Below, piece after piece: positions 9,047 through 18,787 of a DNA stretch of 64,000 bases. The notes below the pieces were generated by a model. It ran no database searches. It was not told where the DNA came from and saw only the letters and a list, made by a program, of their open reading frames with translations. Location: contig NZ_BAABHD010000078.1 of NCBI RefSeq assembly GCF_039541915.1, positions 57,641-121,640 of the forward strand, written 5' to 3'. A program made the translations under genes and the position numbers. This stretch comes from Nibrella saemangeumensis (GTDB taxonomy: Bacteria > Bacteroidota > Bacteroidia > Cytophagales > Spirosomataceae). Every line of letters starts with the position of its first letter. Positions within the stretch are counted from its first letter, which is position 1.

Positions 9047-9628
9047 TTAGTGTTGATACGCCTGGTAGGCCTGTCCGTGCTGGCCTTCCAGAAACGCCTC
9101 TTCCAGACGGACTTGCAGCTGCATCACCACATAGCTGACCCCGAACAAACAAAACGTAACGGCATTGGGCAGCAAAAGAAATAGGCCCCCAATCCCGACC
9201 AGCATACCCAGAAAGACGGGGTTACGGGAATAAGCGAAAATGCCGGAGGTGATTAACGGGGTATGGTGCTCGTCGTCAATGCCGATGCGCCACGACTGCT
9301 TCATGTGGTACTGGGCGACCATAATCCATACTAGCGACAGCCCCATCAGCCAGATACCTGCTGCGGCTATAAGGGGCCTTTCCAGCCAGGCAATCGGAGA
9401 TAGCCACCCGTACCAATCCGTAAAGCAGTACACAAGAACCGTTCCCAACAAAAGGCCCAGCAGGACCTTGAAAACCCGTCCCGCGTAATCGTGCGCCGAA
9501 TCCGTAGCGCCAAATGTCAACGGATTAACGCCGGTCTGCTTCCATACCCGGTAGGTGGGTAGCACCAGGACAATGCCCAGGTAGATGAGAAAAATAAGCC
9601 ATAAATACGGTTTGATAAACGTTTCCAT
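9047..9628 (-). CDS. Isoprenylcysteine methyltransferase-family membrane protein, 3' end interrupted
   Basis: 193 residues with about five membrane helices and the ICMT/PEMT-type C-terminal signature (LITSGIFAYSRNPVFLGM, then RLEEAFLEGQHGQAYQAYQ), which binds S-adenosylmethionine at the membrane. The family normally ends Y..Y...RRWL. Here the frame stops with TAA after YQAYQH, but the very next codons read TRRWL followed by another stop. A single nonsense change has therefore probably removed the last five or six residues. It lies between the Zn/Cd ATPase and the SRPBCC gene; relatives are often found next to cation-efflux genes. The substrate is unknown. Confidence 0.75.
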   Translation of the reverse strand: METFIKPYLWLIFLIYLGIVLVLPTYRVWKQTGVNPLTFGATDSAHDYAGRVFKVLLGLLLGTVLVYCFTDWYGWLSPIAWLERPLIAAAGIWLMGLSLVWIMVAQYHMKQSWRIGIDDEHHTPLITSGIFAYSRNPVFLGMLVGIGGLFLLLPNAVTFCLFGVSYVVMQLQVRLEEAFLEGQHGQAYQAYQH

Positions 9629-9683
9629 CGTGTGTAGTGGTGGTGAGCCCGGTGTGTACCGGGCTGGTAGTTAACGATCAATT

Positions 9684-11690
9684 TTATTGGTCAAACTTCA
9701 AATTCTGCACCCGTACGGCGTTTAGGATGGCCAGCAACGCCACGCCTACGTCAGCGAAGACGGCTTCCCACATCGTAGCCAGGCCACCGGCCCCCAACAC
9801 GAGAACGATAGCTTTGACCACCATCGACAAGGTGATATTCTGCCAGACGATCCGGCGCGTAGCTCGGCCAATCTCGATGGCCATGGCAATCTTGGCTGGT
9901 TCGTCGTTTTGAATAATTACATCGGCCGTCTCGATAGTCGCATCGGAACCAAGACCGCCCATCGCCATGCCTACATCGGCCAGGGCGACCACCGGCGCGT
10001 CGTTCACCCCGTCACCGACGAAGGCTAGTTTTGCTTTGGGATTGCCTGCCAGTTCGGCTTTGAGCCGCTCGACCTGAGCTACTTTATCTTCAGGCAACTG
10101 ATCGCCGTACCACTCATCAACGCCCACCTGTCTAGCAACGACGTTCACCACTGCCGCTTTATCACCCGAGAGCATCACCGTGCGAATGCCCTCGGCTTTC
10201 AACCGGGCAACGGCCTTTTGGGCATCGGGCTTGGCTTCGTCGGCAATGGTGAAATAGCCCGCAAATTGGCCGTCGATGGCCGTCATTACAATGGTGTAGG
10301 GAATCTTGGTCAGGGCTTCGTCGAAGCCTACGTTATACTTGCGAAGCAGCTTGGCATTACCCGCCAGCATGTCTTTTCCGTCGACCCGTCCTTTTAGGCC
10401 ATGACCGGCTATTTCCTCGATGTTCTCTACGGAGACAGTCTCGTAGCCCTGGCCGTTCACACGGGCATACTCGATCACCGCCGTGGCCACCGGATGGGTC
10501 GATTTGCTTTCCAGGGCGGCCGTCAGCCGGGCCAGTTCTTTGGCATCGATGCCGATGGGCTTTACCTCCTGGACCTTGAAGACGCCTTTGGTGAGCGTAC
10601 CGGTCTTATCCATGACGACCGTCTTTACCTGAGTCATCAGGTCCAGGAAGACCGACCCTTTAAACAGAATACCCTGCCGTGATCCGGCTCCAATCCCCCC
10701 AAAATAACCCAGCGGAATCGAGATAACCAGCGCGCAGGGGCAACCGATGACCAGGAATACCAGCCCCCGGTAGAGCCAGTCGGCAAAGCGGTAGTCGGCC
10801 ACCAGGAAATAGGGCACGACCGTAATCAGCACGGCCAGCAGGCAAATGATGGGCGTGTAGATTCGGGCAAAGCGGGCAATGAACTCCTGGGTCTGGGCTT
10901 TGCGGCCCGTGGCCTGCTGCACCAGCTTTAGAATGCGCGACAGCTTGGAATCCTGATAGGGCGTGGTCACATCCATCTCCACCAGCGACTGTCGGTTGAT
11001 CATACCCGCCAGTACCGCCTCACCTTTCTCAATGGTGCGTGGGATGCTTTCGCCTGTCAGCGCCGCCGTATCGAACGTACCTGTGGCTGATCGCATGGTA
11101 CCATCCAGGCCCACCTTCTCGCCCGGCTTGATCTGGACCACGTCGCCCACCGCGACCGTGGCGGCCTGAACAGTTCGGGCTTGCCCATTACTGATCACCG
11201 TTACTTCATCGGGTCGAACGTCCAACAAGGCTTTGATCGACCGACGTGCCCGCAGCACGGCGGCATCCTGAAACAACTCACCGATGGTGTAAAACAGCAT
11301 TACGGCCACCCCTTCGGGATATTCCCGAATGGCGAAGGCACCGAGGGTGGCCGCGCCCATCAGGAAAAATTCGGTGAACACGTCTCCCTTCAGAATGTTG
11401 CTCCCCGCCCGGCGCAGTACCGGCCATCCCACAGGCAGATAAGCGACTACATACCAGATCGCGCGAAAGGGGTCTGTGAACCAACTCAACTTAAAATAGT
11501 CCAGCGCGATACCGGCCAACAACAGAACCAGGCTGATTGCAGCGGGCGCATAGGTACGCCAGGTTTGGAACGGGCCTTCTTTGGGAGCCACCGCAGCGGC
11601 CGGGGTGGTGCCCTCTTCAATTAATTCGACATCGTCACCGTGGTTGTGACCGTCGTGGCCACCCTGGATTGAGTTGTGTTCGTCTGCCAT
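9684..11690 (-). CDS. Zn/Cd/Co/Pb-type P1B-2 ATPase
   Basis: 668 residues. The N-terminus has no CxxC HMA domain but a His/Asp-rich start (GGHDGHNHGDD). The membrane metal site is CPC near residue 317 within GCPCALVISIPLGY, the phosphorylation site DKTGT begins near residue 361, the HP dipeptide is in THPVATAV, and the hinge GDGVNDAPVVALADVG is intact. The CPCALVIS(T/I)P form is typical of the ZntA/CadA branch, so it should pump divalent cations out of the cytoplasm at the cost of ATP. It sits 6 bases after the NicO-like permease in an operon with a Czc efflux pump, which agrees with Zn, Cd or Co as substrate. Confidence 0.9.
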   Translation of the reverse strand: MADEHNSIQGGHDGHNHGDDVELIEEGTTPAAAVAPKEGPFQTWRTYAPAAISLVLLLAGIALDYFKLSWFTDPFRAIWYVVAYLPVGWPVLRRAGSNILKGDVFTEFFLMGAATLGAFAIREYPEGVAVMLFYTIGELFQDAAVLRARRSIKALLDVRPDEVTVISNGQARTVQAATVAVGDVVQIKPGEKVGLDGTMRSATGTFDTAALTGESIPRTIEKGEAVLAGMINRQSLVEMDVTTPYQDSKLSRILKLVQQATGRKAQTQEFIARFARIYTPIICLLAVLITVVPYFLVADYRFADWLYRGLVFLVIGCPCALVISIPLGYFGGIGAGSRQGILFKGSVFLDLMTQVKTVVMDKTGTLTKGVFKVQEVKPIGIDAKELARLTAALESKSTHPVATAVIEYARVNGQGYETVSVENIEEIAGHGLKGRVDGKDMLAGNAKLLRKYNVGFDEALTKIPYTIVMTAIDGQFAGYFTIADEAKPDAQKAVARLKAEGIRTVMLSGDKAAVVNVVARQVGVDEWYGDQLPEDKVAQVERLKAELAGNPKAKLAFVGDGVNDAPVVALADVGMAMGGLGSDATIETADVIIQNDEPAKIAMAIEIGRATRRIVWQNITLSMVVKAIVLVLGAGGLATMWEAVFADVGVALLAILNAVRVQNLKFDQ

Positions 11691-11696
11691 AGGAAA

Positions 11697-12332
11697 TTAG
11701 AGTTCGATAAAAAAAGTGAAAATGCCCAGGGCAATCAGAATGCCCCCGGTAATGCGTTTCTCATGATGGTCGAGCCAGTGCCAGTTGAGGCGGGCCAACC
11801 CCCGGTAGGAAAGAGCCGTCAACCCGACCATGCAGGCGATGGTGACGACGGTATAGGCTACGGCCAGCATGGTGATAGCGGGCCAGCCCAGTGTGCCAGC
11901 GGTGAAGAAGAACGTTTCAATCTCCAGGCAGGGCGAGAACAGCATAGTTACTGACAGAGTGGTAATGATGGTTGCCTTTGAACGGCCTGCCAGTCCCCTG
12001 GGTACATGTTCGTGGGGGCGGTCCGGCGATCCGGCGTTGGCATCGTGCATGGCGAAGTAAATCAGCCCCATAAATACCAGCAGCAATGACGCCACCAGCC
12101 GGGTCTGCGCTTCCAGCCGCACGGATACCTCCATGCCGATGGCGCCGATGGCAACACCCAGCACCACGGTACTCAGTGTGTGAAAAAAGCCGCTCAGGGC
12201 CACTACGCCTACCGTCTCGCGCTGCGACCAGCCTTCACTACGCCCCAGTAACGCCACAGGTAACCAATGATTAGGAATGGCGGCATGCACCGCTCCCAGT
12301 AATATGCTACCGACAATCAGGTTCCAAAGCAT
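11697..12332 (-). CDS. NicO/UreH-like nickel-cobalt or related permease
   Basis: 211 residues, six predicted membrane helices. The first helix carries GAVHAAIPNHWLPVALLG, close to the HX4DH-like signature of the NicO (RcnA) and UreH families, with a second His in SGFFHTLST. A short His-containing loop (MHDANAGSPDRPHEHVPRG) separates the two halves, and LFSPCLEIETFFFTAG is in helix 4. It probably moves Ni or Co across the inner membrane, or serves as a related sulfite-exporter-type carrier. It lies between CzcB and the Zn/Cd ATPase in the same direction. Confidence 0.7.
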   Translation of the reverse strand: MLWNLIVGSILLGAVHAAIPNHWLPVALLGRSEGWSQRETVGVVALSGFFHTLSTVVLGVAIGAIGMEVSVRLEAQTRLVASLLLVFMGLIYFAMHDANAGSPDRPHEHVPRGLAGRSKATIITTLSVTMLFSPCLEIETFFFTAGTLGWPAITMLAVAYTVVTIACMVGLTALSYRGLARLNWHWLDHHEKRITGGILIALGIFTFFIEL

Positions 12333-12412
12333 ACTAAACGTCGTTTCATAACTATCCCTTACTTACCACCATTATTGGAAGATTGTTACCCTGGAACCAT
12401 GCCCCAAGCACC

Positions 12413-13777
12413 TTAATGTCCATGTCCTTCCTCCTCCCCACTGGATACATTCAGTTGCGATAATACCGCGTAGGCACCCTTCACCACCACCCGCGTGTTC
12501 TCCGGGTTGAAGCCGGTAGGAAGCACGACCTGGGAGAACCCCTCTTCAGTTACCCCCCGGCGCACTTCCACCCGCCGAAACGTGATGGCTGCCTGCCCAG
12601 CCTGGTGAGGCCCAGCCTGGTGAGGCCCAGCCTGGTGAGGCCCAGCCTGGTGAGGCCCAGCCTGAGCGCGCTCCCCCCCGCCTGACGGGTGATCTAAGTC
12701 CGTTGAAGGCGTTTCGGCTTCTCCTTCGGCATGTTCAGGGCCACCGGGTATTTTCTCCTCCGTTTGGATAAAGATGTAGTCCTTGCCTTCCGCCGAAACG
12801 ATGGCACCTTCCGGCAGAGCCGTTAGCCGGCTATCGCCCAGATCTAAGCTGGCCTTCAAAAAGGTATTGGGGACCAGTCGGCCGTCAGGCTGGTCAAGCC
12901 GGGCTACCACCCGCACCGACCGATCGGCGTCAATCGCCCGATTAATGTAGGTAATCCGGCCAGTGCGTTCTTTTCCGGCTTCGTTGGTGAGCCGGATGGT
13001 GACGCGCTGCCCTTCCTCAATTTTGGGAAGATCTTTCTCGAATACCGTCAGTTCGGCGTATAACCCCTGGTTACTGGTGACCTGGGCAATCACGTCGGCG
13101 GGCTGCACGTATTGCCCGGCAGTAGCCGGCACGTTGGTTACCACCCCGGAGACCGGAGCGGTAACGGCATAATTCGCGCTGAACCGGCCATTCAGGGCTG
13201 CCTGGGGCGAGAGGCCCACCAGTTGTATGCGCTTAGCCAACCCCGCTACGCGGGCCCGGGTGCCGTTCAGATCGGCGGTCGTTTGCTGTAAAACCTTCAG
13301 CGCACTGACATTCTCGCGGCTAAGTTCCTGCTGCCGGGCGAACTCCGTTTCCAGATAGGTAAGTCGACTGCGGTTTTCAGCATAGTCCTGTTGCAACTGA
13401 ATCAGGTCCGGGTTCTCAATGCGGGCCAGCAGTTGCCCTTTACGCACCGGCTGGCCCGGTAGTAAGGGCAGACTGCGCACAAAACCGCCCTGCAAGGCCG
13501 TTATATTGACCTGACTTTGGGCGGGTACGGCCAGCCGCCCATTCACCTGAAGCCTGGGGGATAGGTTCCGGTATTCGACCTGCCCCAGTTCGACCCCACC
13601 GATGCGGAGTTGATCGGGAGTTAGTTCAACCAGGTCTACTGGTGCTTCTTCATGTGCCTCGGCGGTCTGGGTTGTTTTGGCCGCTGCCGGACCGGTACCC
13701 TCGGTGGTCGTATCTGCCTGCGGCTGGCAGGCGGCCAGACTGAGCAGTAATACACTGAATAATAGGTTCGTTCTCAT
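12413..13777 (-). CDS. czcB: CzcB-type periplasmic adaptor (membrane fusion) lipoprotein
   Basis: 454 residues. A lipoprotein signal (FSVLLLSLAAC, lipid Cys near 17) is followed by the adaptor layout: beta-barrel and lipoyl halves (SQVNITALQGGFVRSLPLLPGQPVRKGQLLARIENPDL), a coiled-coil hairpin (about 125-190), the returning lipoyl half (TAPVSGVVTNVPATAGQYV) and a membrane-proximal domain. An insert near residues 370-395 contains tandem HQAGP repeats encoded by the 15-bp repeats at 12601-12663. The C-terminus ends EEEGHGH. It links the CzcA pump with its outer-membrane channel. The next gene upstream, CzcA-TolC, ends 20 bases before its start. Confidence 0.9.
   Translation of the reverse strand: MRTNLLFSVLLLSLAACQPQADTTTEGTGPAAAKTTQTAEAHEEAPVDLVELTPDQLRIGGVELGQVEYRNLSPRLQVNGRLAVPAQSQVNITALQGGFVRSLPLLPGQPVRKGQLLARIENPDLIQLQQDYAENRSRLTYLETEFARQQELSRENVSALKVLQQTTADLNGTRARVAGLAKRIQLVGLSPQAALNGRFSANYAVTAPVSGVVTNVPATAGQYVQPADVIAQVTSNQGLYAELTVFEKDLPKIEEGQRVTIRLTNEAGKERTGRITYINRAIDADRSVRVVARLDQPDGRLVPNTFLKASLDLGDSRLTALPEGAIVSAEGKDYIFIQTEEKIPGGPEHAEGEAETPSTDLDHPSGGGERAQAGPHQAGPHQAGPHQAGPHQAGQAAITFRRVEVRRGVTEEGFSQVVLPTGFNPENTRVVVKGAYAVLSQLNVSSGEEEGHGH
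12601..12663. repeat. Tandem 15-bp repeat inside czcB
   Basis: Four identical copies of CCTGGTGAGGCCCAG and the first bases of a fifth. Read on the coding (minus) strand they give repeated HQAGP. The unit resembles on the same plus strand the GGTCAGGCGCGACCC repeat in the TolC gene at 35813 and the single copy at 63838. Confidence 0.85.
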
Positions 13778-13797
13778 AAAAGATGCGGATATAACAC

Positions 13798-16700
13798 TTA
13801 GGGTATGCCTACGATTTGTTCCAGGTCAATAACGGCCTGATTGTATTGGTGGATGGCATCCAGGTAGGCCATACGGGTCTGGTACGCCCGGGTTAGGGCC
13901 TGTGAGTATTCCAGGTAGTTCACCTCCCCGGCGCGAAAGGCTTTTCGGGCTCCTTCTGCCAGGCGCTGAGCCACCGGCAGACCCGTCTGCTCAAAGTACA
14001 GCAGGCTGGCCTGCTGCTGACGAATCACCTGAACAGCAGTCGATAACTCCCCCTGCACATTGCGTTGACTCAACGCCAGCTGCGCTTCGCCCAGCTGCTG
14101 TCCCAGGTGAGCCGATTCAATCCGGGCTCGCTGAGCCTTTTGAAATACGGGAATAGACACGCCAAGCTGCACACCCTGAAATCGCTTCCCTCCGCCGAAA
14201 AAAACATCCTGACCGTCTACCCGCTGTGTACCAATAAGCGACTGGTTAAAGTAACCCACGGAGAAATCAGGCCGCAGCCGGGCCCGCTCAACGGCAATCT
14301 GCCGGGCAGCCACGTCGATCTGCCCCCGCAGCAGGGCCAGGGCAGGAGTCTGAGCCAGGACTGAATCGGCCAGCGGGGGAATGGGCCGGCGCGTCAGCAC
14401 ACTATCTGTCAGGGTGAGCGCCTGACTGGTATTGAGCAGGGTTTGCAACTGCGCCAAGGCAATCTGCCGGTCTGCCTGGGTAATGGCCAACTGATTGCGG
14501 ATCTCGCCTACTAAGTTTTCCGCCGTAGCCACTTCGAGCGCCGTGCCTTCACCCGTGCGCTGGCGCACTTCGGTAGCCCGCCGAAACTCGACCAGGAGGC
14601 TGTCCTGCCGGCGCAGGAGACGGAGCCGCTCGCCCACGTACGTGAGGGTATAATACACCCGCTTCACCTGCGTTCGCAGCTCATGACGAGTCATGGTGGC
14701 CTGCAACTCGCTGCTGCGGATGGACGCATCGGCCAGGTTTTCGAGCCGCTTGATCAACCGGAAGTTGGGAATACCCTGGGTGAGCGTAACATTGTTGTCC
14801 CAGTTCACGGAATTATATTGCCCCGAGATAAGCGACAGGTCGGTCCGGCCAATTTCGCGGGCGGTGCGCCGGTTCGTGCGCTGAATGGCAATGTTCAGAC
14901 TGCTCACCTGGCTGGAGCCATGGTTCGTCACGGCCTGATTGATGGCGGCCTCCAGCGTCAGCGGAGCTGGGCTGGGAAGCCCTGCCTGCCCGTTGGCTCC
15001 ATTACTGCTTAGTAGACCGGCCACCAGCAGCCACCCGGCCACCTTTCCTGCCCGATCCGGTTTGGCACCCGAATCGGACCCATCGGCAGGTTGACGGCCG
15101 AAGTTCGTTTGTTCCCACCAGTACAGGCAGGGGAGCACCAGCAGGGTCAGCAGCGTGGCCGATATCAGTCCCCCGATAACGACCGTCGCTAGGGGTCGCT
15201 GCACCTCGGCACCGGCCGAGGTGGCCAGCGCCATGGGCAAAAAACCCAACGAAGCCACCAGGGCCGTCATCATCACGGGACGGAGCCGGGTCGCGGTGCC
15301 CTGTAGAATCCGCTCCCGTAAATCCAGACCGGATTCCACTTTAAGGTGGTTAAACTCACCGATCAGCACGATACCATTCAATACTGCTACGCCAAATAGT
15401 GCGATGAAGCCCACGCCCGCCGAAATGCTAAAGGGCATATCCCGCAGCCACAGGGCGAAAACACCCCCAATCGCCGACAGGGGAATAGCCGAAAAAATCA
15501 GCAGGCTCTGGCGCACCGAGCGGAAGGTAAAAAACAAGAGCAGAAAGATGAGGCCTAATGCCACCGGGACGGCAATGCTCAGCCGGTCTTTGGCTTCTTT
15601 CAAGTTCTGGAACTGGCCACCATAGGTGACGTAGTAGCCCGCCGGCAGGTTGATCTGGGCATCGATTTTCTCCTGCAACTCCCGCACGACGCTTTCCACA
15701 TCCCGGCCCCGCACGTTAAAGGCTACAATGATGCGCCGTTGCGCGTCCTCGCGCTGCACCTGATTGATGCTGTTCTGAAACGATACATCGGCGATTTGAC
15801 TCAGGGGTACCATCTGTCCGTGCTCGGCTGGATTGTCCACGGTGGTGATCAGCAGGTTCTGCACATCCTCCAGCCGCTGTCGGCTCTGGGCCTGCAGGCG
15901 CACCACCAGTTCATACCGCCGTTCGCCTTCGTACACCAGACCGGCCGAAGCACCGGCAAAAGCCGCCTGTAAATAGCGGTTGGCGTCTTCAATGGATAAA
16001 CCAAAGCGGGCCAGGGCATCCCGGTTGAACTGAACCACAATCTGGGGTAGTCCCGACACCTGCTCGACGTAGAGGTCTTCCGCCCCCGGCACGGTGGCAA
16101 CTACCCGTCCAATGCGGGCGGCATAATCGCCCAGCACACCGAGGTCTTCGCCGTAGAGCTTGACAGCGACATCCTGCTTAACGCCCGAGATCAACTCGCT
16201 GAACCGCATCTGAATGGGTTGAAGAAAGCCGAAGCTGACCCCGGGAATCTGCTGAAGCTTGGCCTGCATCTTTTCGGCCAGATCCTCGCGGCTCTTCGCC
16301 GACGTCCACTCGTGGCGATCCTTGAGAATCACCATCAGGTCAGTGGCCTCCAGGGGCATGGGGTCGGTGGGTATCTCACTGGCACCCGTTTTACCGATGG
16401 TTTCAATGACTTCGGGAAAGTTTGCCTTGAGTATGCGGCCCGCCTGCAGTGAGGCATCGGTGGATTGGGATAAGGACGAGCCGGTCATCACCCGGGTCTC
16501 GACGGCGAAGTCGCCTTCGTCCAGTTGCGGGATGAACTCGCCACCCAGGCGGCTGAAAAGCAATAGGGCCAGGGCAAACAGACCCACGGAAAAGCCCACT
16601 ACGAAGCCCTTACGCTGTAGGGTCCAGCGAATGGCCGGGTCGTAAAGCCGGTGGAAGAAGGCCATGATGCGGTCCGAGATAGTTCGGGTGCCCTCCCGCA

Positions 16701-18225
16701 CCGGCTTCTTACTCAACAGCAGTGCGGAAGCCATCGGTACATAGGTAAGTGAAAGAATAAAGGCCCCCAGAATAGCGAAAGCAACGGTCTGGGCCATGGG
16801 TCGGAACATCTTGCCTTCAATGCCCACTAAGGCCAGAATCGGCAGGTACACAATCAGGATAATGATTTCGCCGAAGGCGGCCGAAGAACGGATCCGGCTG
16901 GCGGATTCATAGACCTCCTCATCCATTTGGGCCTGGGTAAGCCGGTGGCGGAAGTTTTTCAGGGCGATATGGTGGAGGGTAGCTTCCACAATGATGACCG
17001 CCCCGTCCACAATGAGGCCGAAATCAATGGCCCCCAGGCTCATCAGGTTGCCTGACACGCCGAAGAGGTTCATCATGGATACCGCAAACAGCATGGACAA
17101 GGGGATCACCGAGGCCACGACCAGGCCCGCCCGCCAGTTTCCCAGCAGCAGCACCAAAACGAAAATAACAATCAGAGCCCCTTCAACCAGGTTCCTTTCT
17201 ACGGTACCGATGGCCCGGTTGACCAGCTTGGTCCGGTCCAGGAAGGCATGAATTTCTACGCCCTGGGGCAGGGACTTTTTAATCTGCGCAATGCGTTGCT
17301 TGACATGACCGATCACCTCGGAGGAGTTTTCCCCCTTCAGCATCATAACGATGCCGCCGACAACTTCGCCTTCACCGTTACGGGTCATGGCTCCGTAGCG
17401 CACGGCACTACCAAACTGCACGGTGGCCACGTCCCGGACCAGTACGGGAATCCCCTCCTCGGTCCGGTGCACGACGATCTTGCCGATGTCACCGAGGGAA
17501 CTGACCAGTCCTTCGGAGCGGATAAAATAAGCGTTGGGTCGGCGGTCGATGTAGGCTCCGCCGGTATTCTGGTTATTCTTTTCCAGCGCGGTGAACAGCT
17601 CGTCCATGGTGACGCCAGCGGCTTGCAGGCGCTGGGGATCCACGGCTACTTCGTATTGTTTCAGGTAGCCGCCAAAGCTGCTGACATCGGCCACTCCGGG
17701 GGTTCCCAGGAGTTGTCGGCGAACGATCCAGTCCTGAATGGAGCGCAGCTCCATGGCCGGGTAGCGTTGCTGATAGCTAGCTTTAGGCTGGATGATGTAT
17801 TGGTAGATCTCACCCAAACCCGTGGTGACCGGGGCCAATTCGGGGTCACCCGCCTGGGCTGGAATCTGGGAACGGGCCTGCTGCAACCGCTCAAACACCT
17901 GCTGGCGGGCTAAGTAAATATCTACCCTATCTTCCAGGACAATGGTAACTACCGATAAGCCAAAGCGGGAAATGGAACGTACTTCAACCAGGTCCGGAAT
18001 GGTGGCCATGGCCTGCTCGATGGGAAAACTGATAAGCCGTTCCACATCCAGCGCCGACAGGGCCGGACTTTGGGTAATGACCTGCACCTGGTTATTGGTG
18101 ATGTCGGGCAAGGCATCAATGGGTAATCGACTTAACGAGTAACCTCCCCAGATGATGAGCCCCAGGGTTAAAATACCAATGATAAGTTTGTTTTGTATGG
18201 AATAACGAATGAGGGAATCCAACAT
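13798..18225 (-). CDS. czcA: CzcA-TolC fusion: heavy-metal RND pump joined to outer-membrane channel
   Basis: 1475 residues. Residues 1-1040 are a full RND pump of the heavy-metal type. The helix-4 proton-relay motif DFGLIVDGAVIIVE begins near residue 401, the CzcA (divalent cation) version. The porter domain has Glu where copper pumps have metal-site Met (MPLEATDLM, RFSELISGVKQDV). After the last helix (LTLLVLPCLYWW) come a basic linker and a second signal-peptide-like segment (VAGWLLVAGLLSSNGANGQ, about 1060-1080), then a complete TolC-type channel protein to the end. The inner signal suggests that the two parts are separated after export. It is read with the DUF6660-like gene upstream and czcB downstream. 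Confidence 0.9.
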   Translation of the reverse strand: MLDSLIRYSIQNKLIIGILTLGLIIWGGYSLSRLPIDALPDITNNQVQVITQSPALSALDVERLISFPIEQAMATIPDLVEVRSISRFGLSVVTIVLEDRVDIYLARQQVFERLQQARSQIPAQAGDPELAPVTTGLGEIYQYIIQPKASYQQRYPAMELRSIQDWIVRRQLLGTPGVADVSSFGGYLKQYEVAVDPQRLQAAGVTMDELFTALEKNNQNTGGAYIDRRPNAYFIRSEGLVSSLGDIGKIVVHRTEEGIPVLVRDVATVQFGSAVRYGAMTRNGEGEVVGGIVMMLKGENSSEVIGHVKQRIAQIKKSLPQGVEIHAFLDRTKLVNRAIGTVERNLVEGALIVIFVLVLLLGNWRAGLVVASVIPLSMLFAVSMMNLFGVSGNLMSLGAIDFGLIVDGAVIIVEATLHHIALKNFRHRLTQAQMDEEVYESASRIRSSAAFGEIIILIVYLPILALVGIEGKMFRPMAQTVAFAILGAFILSLTYVPMASALLLSKKPVREGTRTISDRIMAFFHRLYDPAIRWTLQRKGFVVGFSVGLFALALLLFSRLGGEFIPQLDEGDFAVETRVMTGSSLSQSTDASLQAGRILKANFPEVIETIGKTGASEIPTDPMPLEATDLMVILKDRHEWTSAKSREDLAEKMQAKLQQIPGVSFGFLQPIQMRFSELISGVKQDVAVKLYGEDLGVLGDYAARIGRVVATVPGAEDLYVEQVSGLPQIVVQFNRDALARFGLSIEDANRYLQAAFAGASAGLVYEGERRYELVVRLQAQSRQRLEDVQNLLITTVDNPAEHGQMVPLSQIADVSFQNSINQVQREDAQRRIIVAFNVRGRDVESVVRELQEKIDAQINLPAGYYVTYGGQFQNLKEAKDRLSIAVPVALGLIFLLLFFTFRSVRQSLLIFSAIPLSAIGGVFALWLRDMPFSISAGVGFIALFGVAVLNGIVLIGEFNHLKVESGLDLRERILQGTATRLRPVMMTALVASLGFLPMALATSAGAEVQRPLATVVIGGLISATLLTLLVLPCLYWWEQTNFGRQPADGSDSGAKPDRAGKVAGWLLVAGLLSSNGANGQAGLPSPAPLTLEAAINQAVTNHGSSQVSSLNIAIQRTNRRTAREIGRTDLSLISGQYNSVNWDNNVTLTQGIPNFRLIKRLENLADASIRSSELQATMTRHELRTQVKRVYYTLTYVGERLRLLRRQDSLLVEFRRATEVRQRTGEGTALEVATAENLVGEIRNQLAITQADRQIALAQLQTLLNTSQALTLTDSVLTRRPIPPLADSVLAQTPALALLRGQIDVAARQIAVERARLRPDFSVGYFNQSLIGTQRVDGQDVFFGGGKRFQGVQLGVSIPVFQKAQRARIESAHLGQQLGEAQLALSQRNVQGELSTAVQVIRQQQASLLYFEQTGLPVAQRLAEGARKAFRAGEVNYLEYSQALTRAYQTRMAYLDAIHQYNQAVIDLEQIVGIP

Positions 18226-18317
18226 AGGATAGTGAGACTAAGACTAACAAAAGGAATACGTGTGCTGCGCATCTGCAACAAGGTTGCAGGGTATGGTTGG
18301 GGCACACTACACCCGTC

Positions 18318-18644
18318 TTAGGCTAACTGAGGTGGCTGCCAGGTAGACAGCGCAGGGGAAGGAAACTGGAGCAGCGGTCCGGCAAAGCGAGTTCCGTCAG
18401 CAGGGAGCTGATGAACCGGCTGGAAGCTGAATACTGGAGGCGTATCAAGGACAGTCCCGCAACAGACACACCCGCAAAAAGGAGAACATAAATCACTGGT
18501 GGCCTGACCCTCATGCTGGTGATGATCGGCCGCTACAGTAGATACCTTACCCACTGAACGCAGCTGCAGGCAACCGTCGGTGCAGGGCAGCACCGAGAGC
18601 AGCAGCATGTACACGCTTAGAAACAGGTAGGTCCACGATTTCAT
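18318..18644 (-). CDS. DUF6660-like small secreted His/Cys protein
   Basis: 108 residues: signal peptide (TYLFLSVYMLLLSVLPC), then DHHQHEG and the Cys cluster SPFCGCVCCG near residues 55-62. This layout matches the DUF6660 family found upstream of RND metal-efflux genes in Bacteroidota (from memory). The His and Cys residues suggest periplasmic metal binding. It is the first gene of the czc operon; its start codon lies directly after a perfect -7 element (TATCTTTG, 18656-18649), so the mRNA may be leaderless. Confidence 0.6.
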   Translation of the reverse strand: MKSWTYLFLSVYMLLLSVLPCTDGCLQLRSVGKVSTVAADHHQHEGQATSDLCSPFCGCVCCGTVLDTPPVFSFQPVHQLPADGTRFAGPLLQFPSPALSTWQPPQLA

Positions 18645-18648
18645 ACGG

Positions 18649-18656
18649 CAAAGATA
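18649..18656 (-). promoter_or_regulatory. -7 element of the czc operon
   Basis: The minus strand reads TATCTTTG, a perfect TAnnTTTG. It ends 4 bases before the ATG of the DUF6660-like gene, so transcription would begin at or very near the start codon. No paired 11-bp copper-type repeats are present upstream. Confidence 0.6.
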
Positions 18657-18787
18657 CGGGTTTACTTAATGCAACAGGTAGTCAAAAGCAAGTGGGTCTG
18701 CCAGGGGCCTAAAAATTCCCTTGCTGCCAGTGTCTTGACCTAAAATAAGTGTTCCCTCTACAAAAACAGATGGAACAGGTGTTTACC

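Noticed and set aside
12601..12663. Tandem repeats considered as a CRISPR array
   Set aside because: The units are 15 bp, directly adjacent without spacers, and lie inside a coding gene.
17248..17913. 221-residue open frame opposite the CzcA gene
   Set aside because: Antisense to well-conserved RND sequence, no domain, no promoter.
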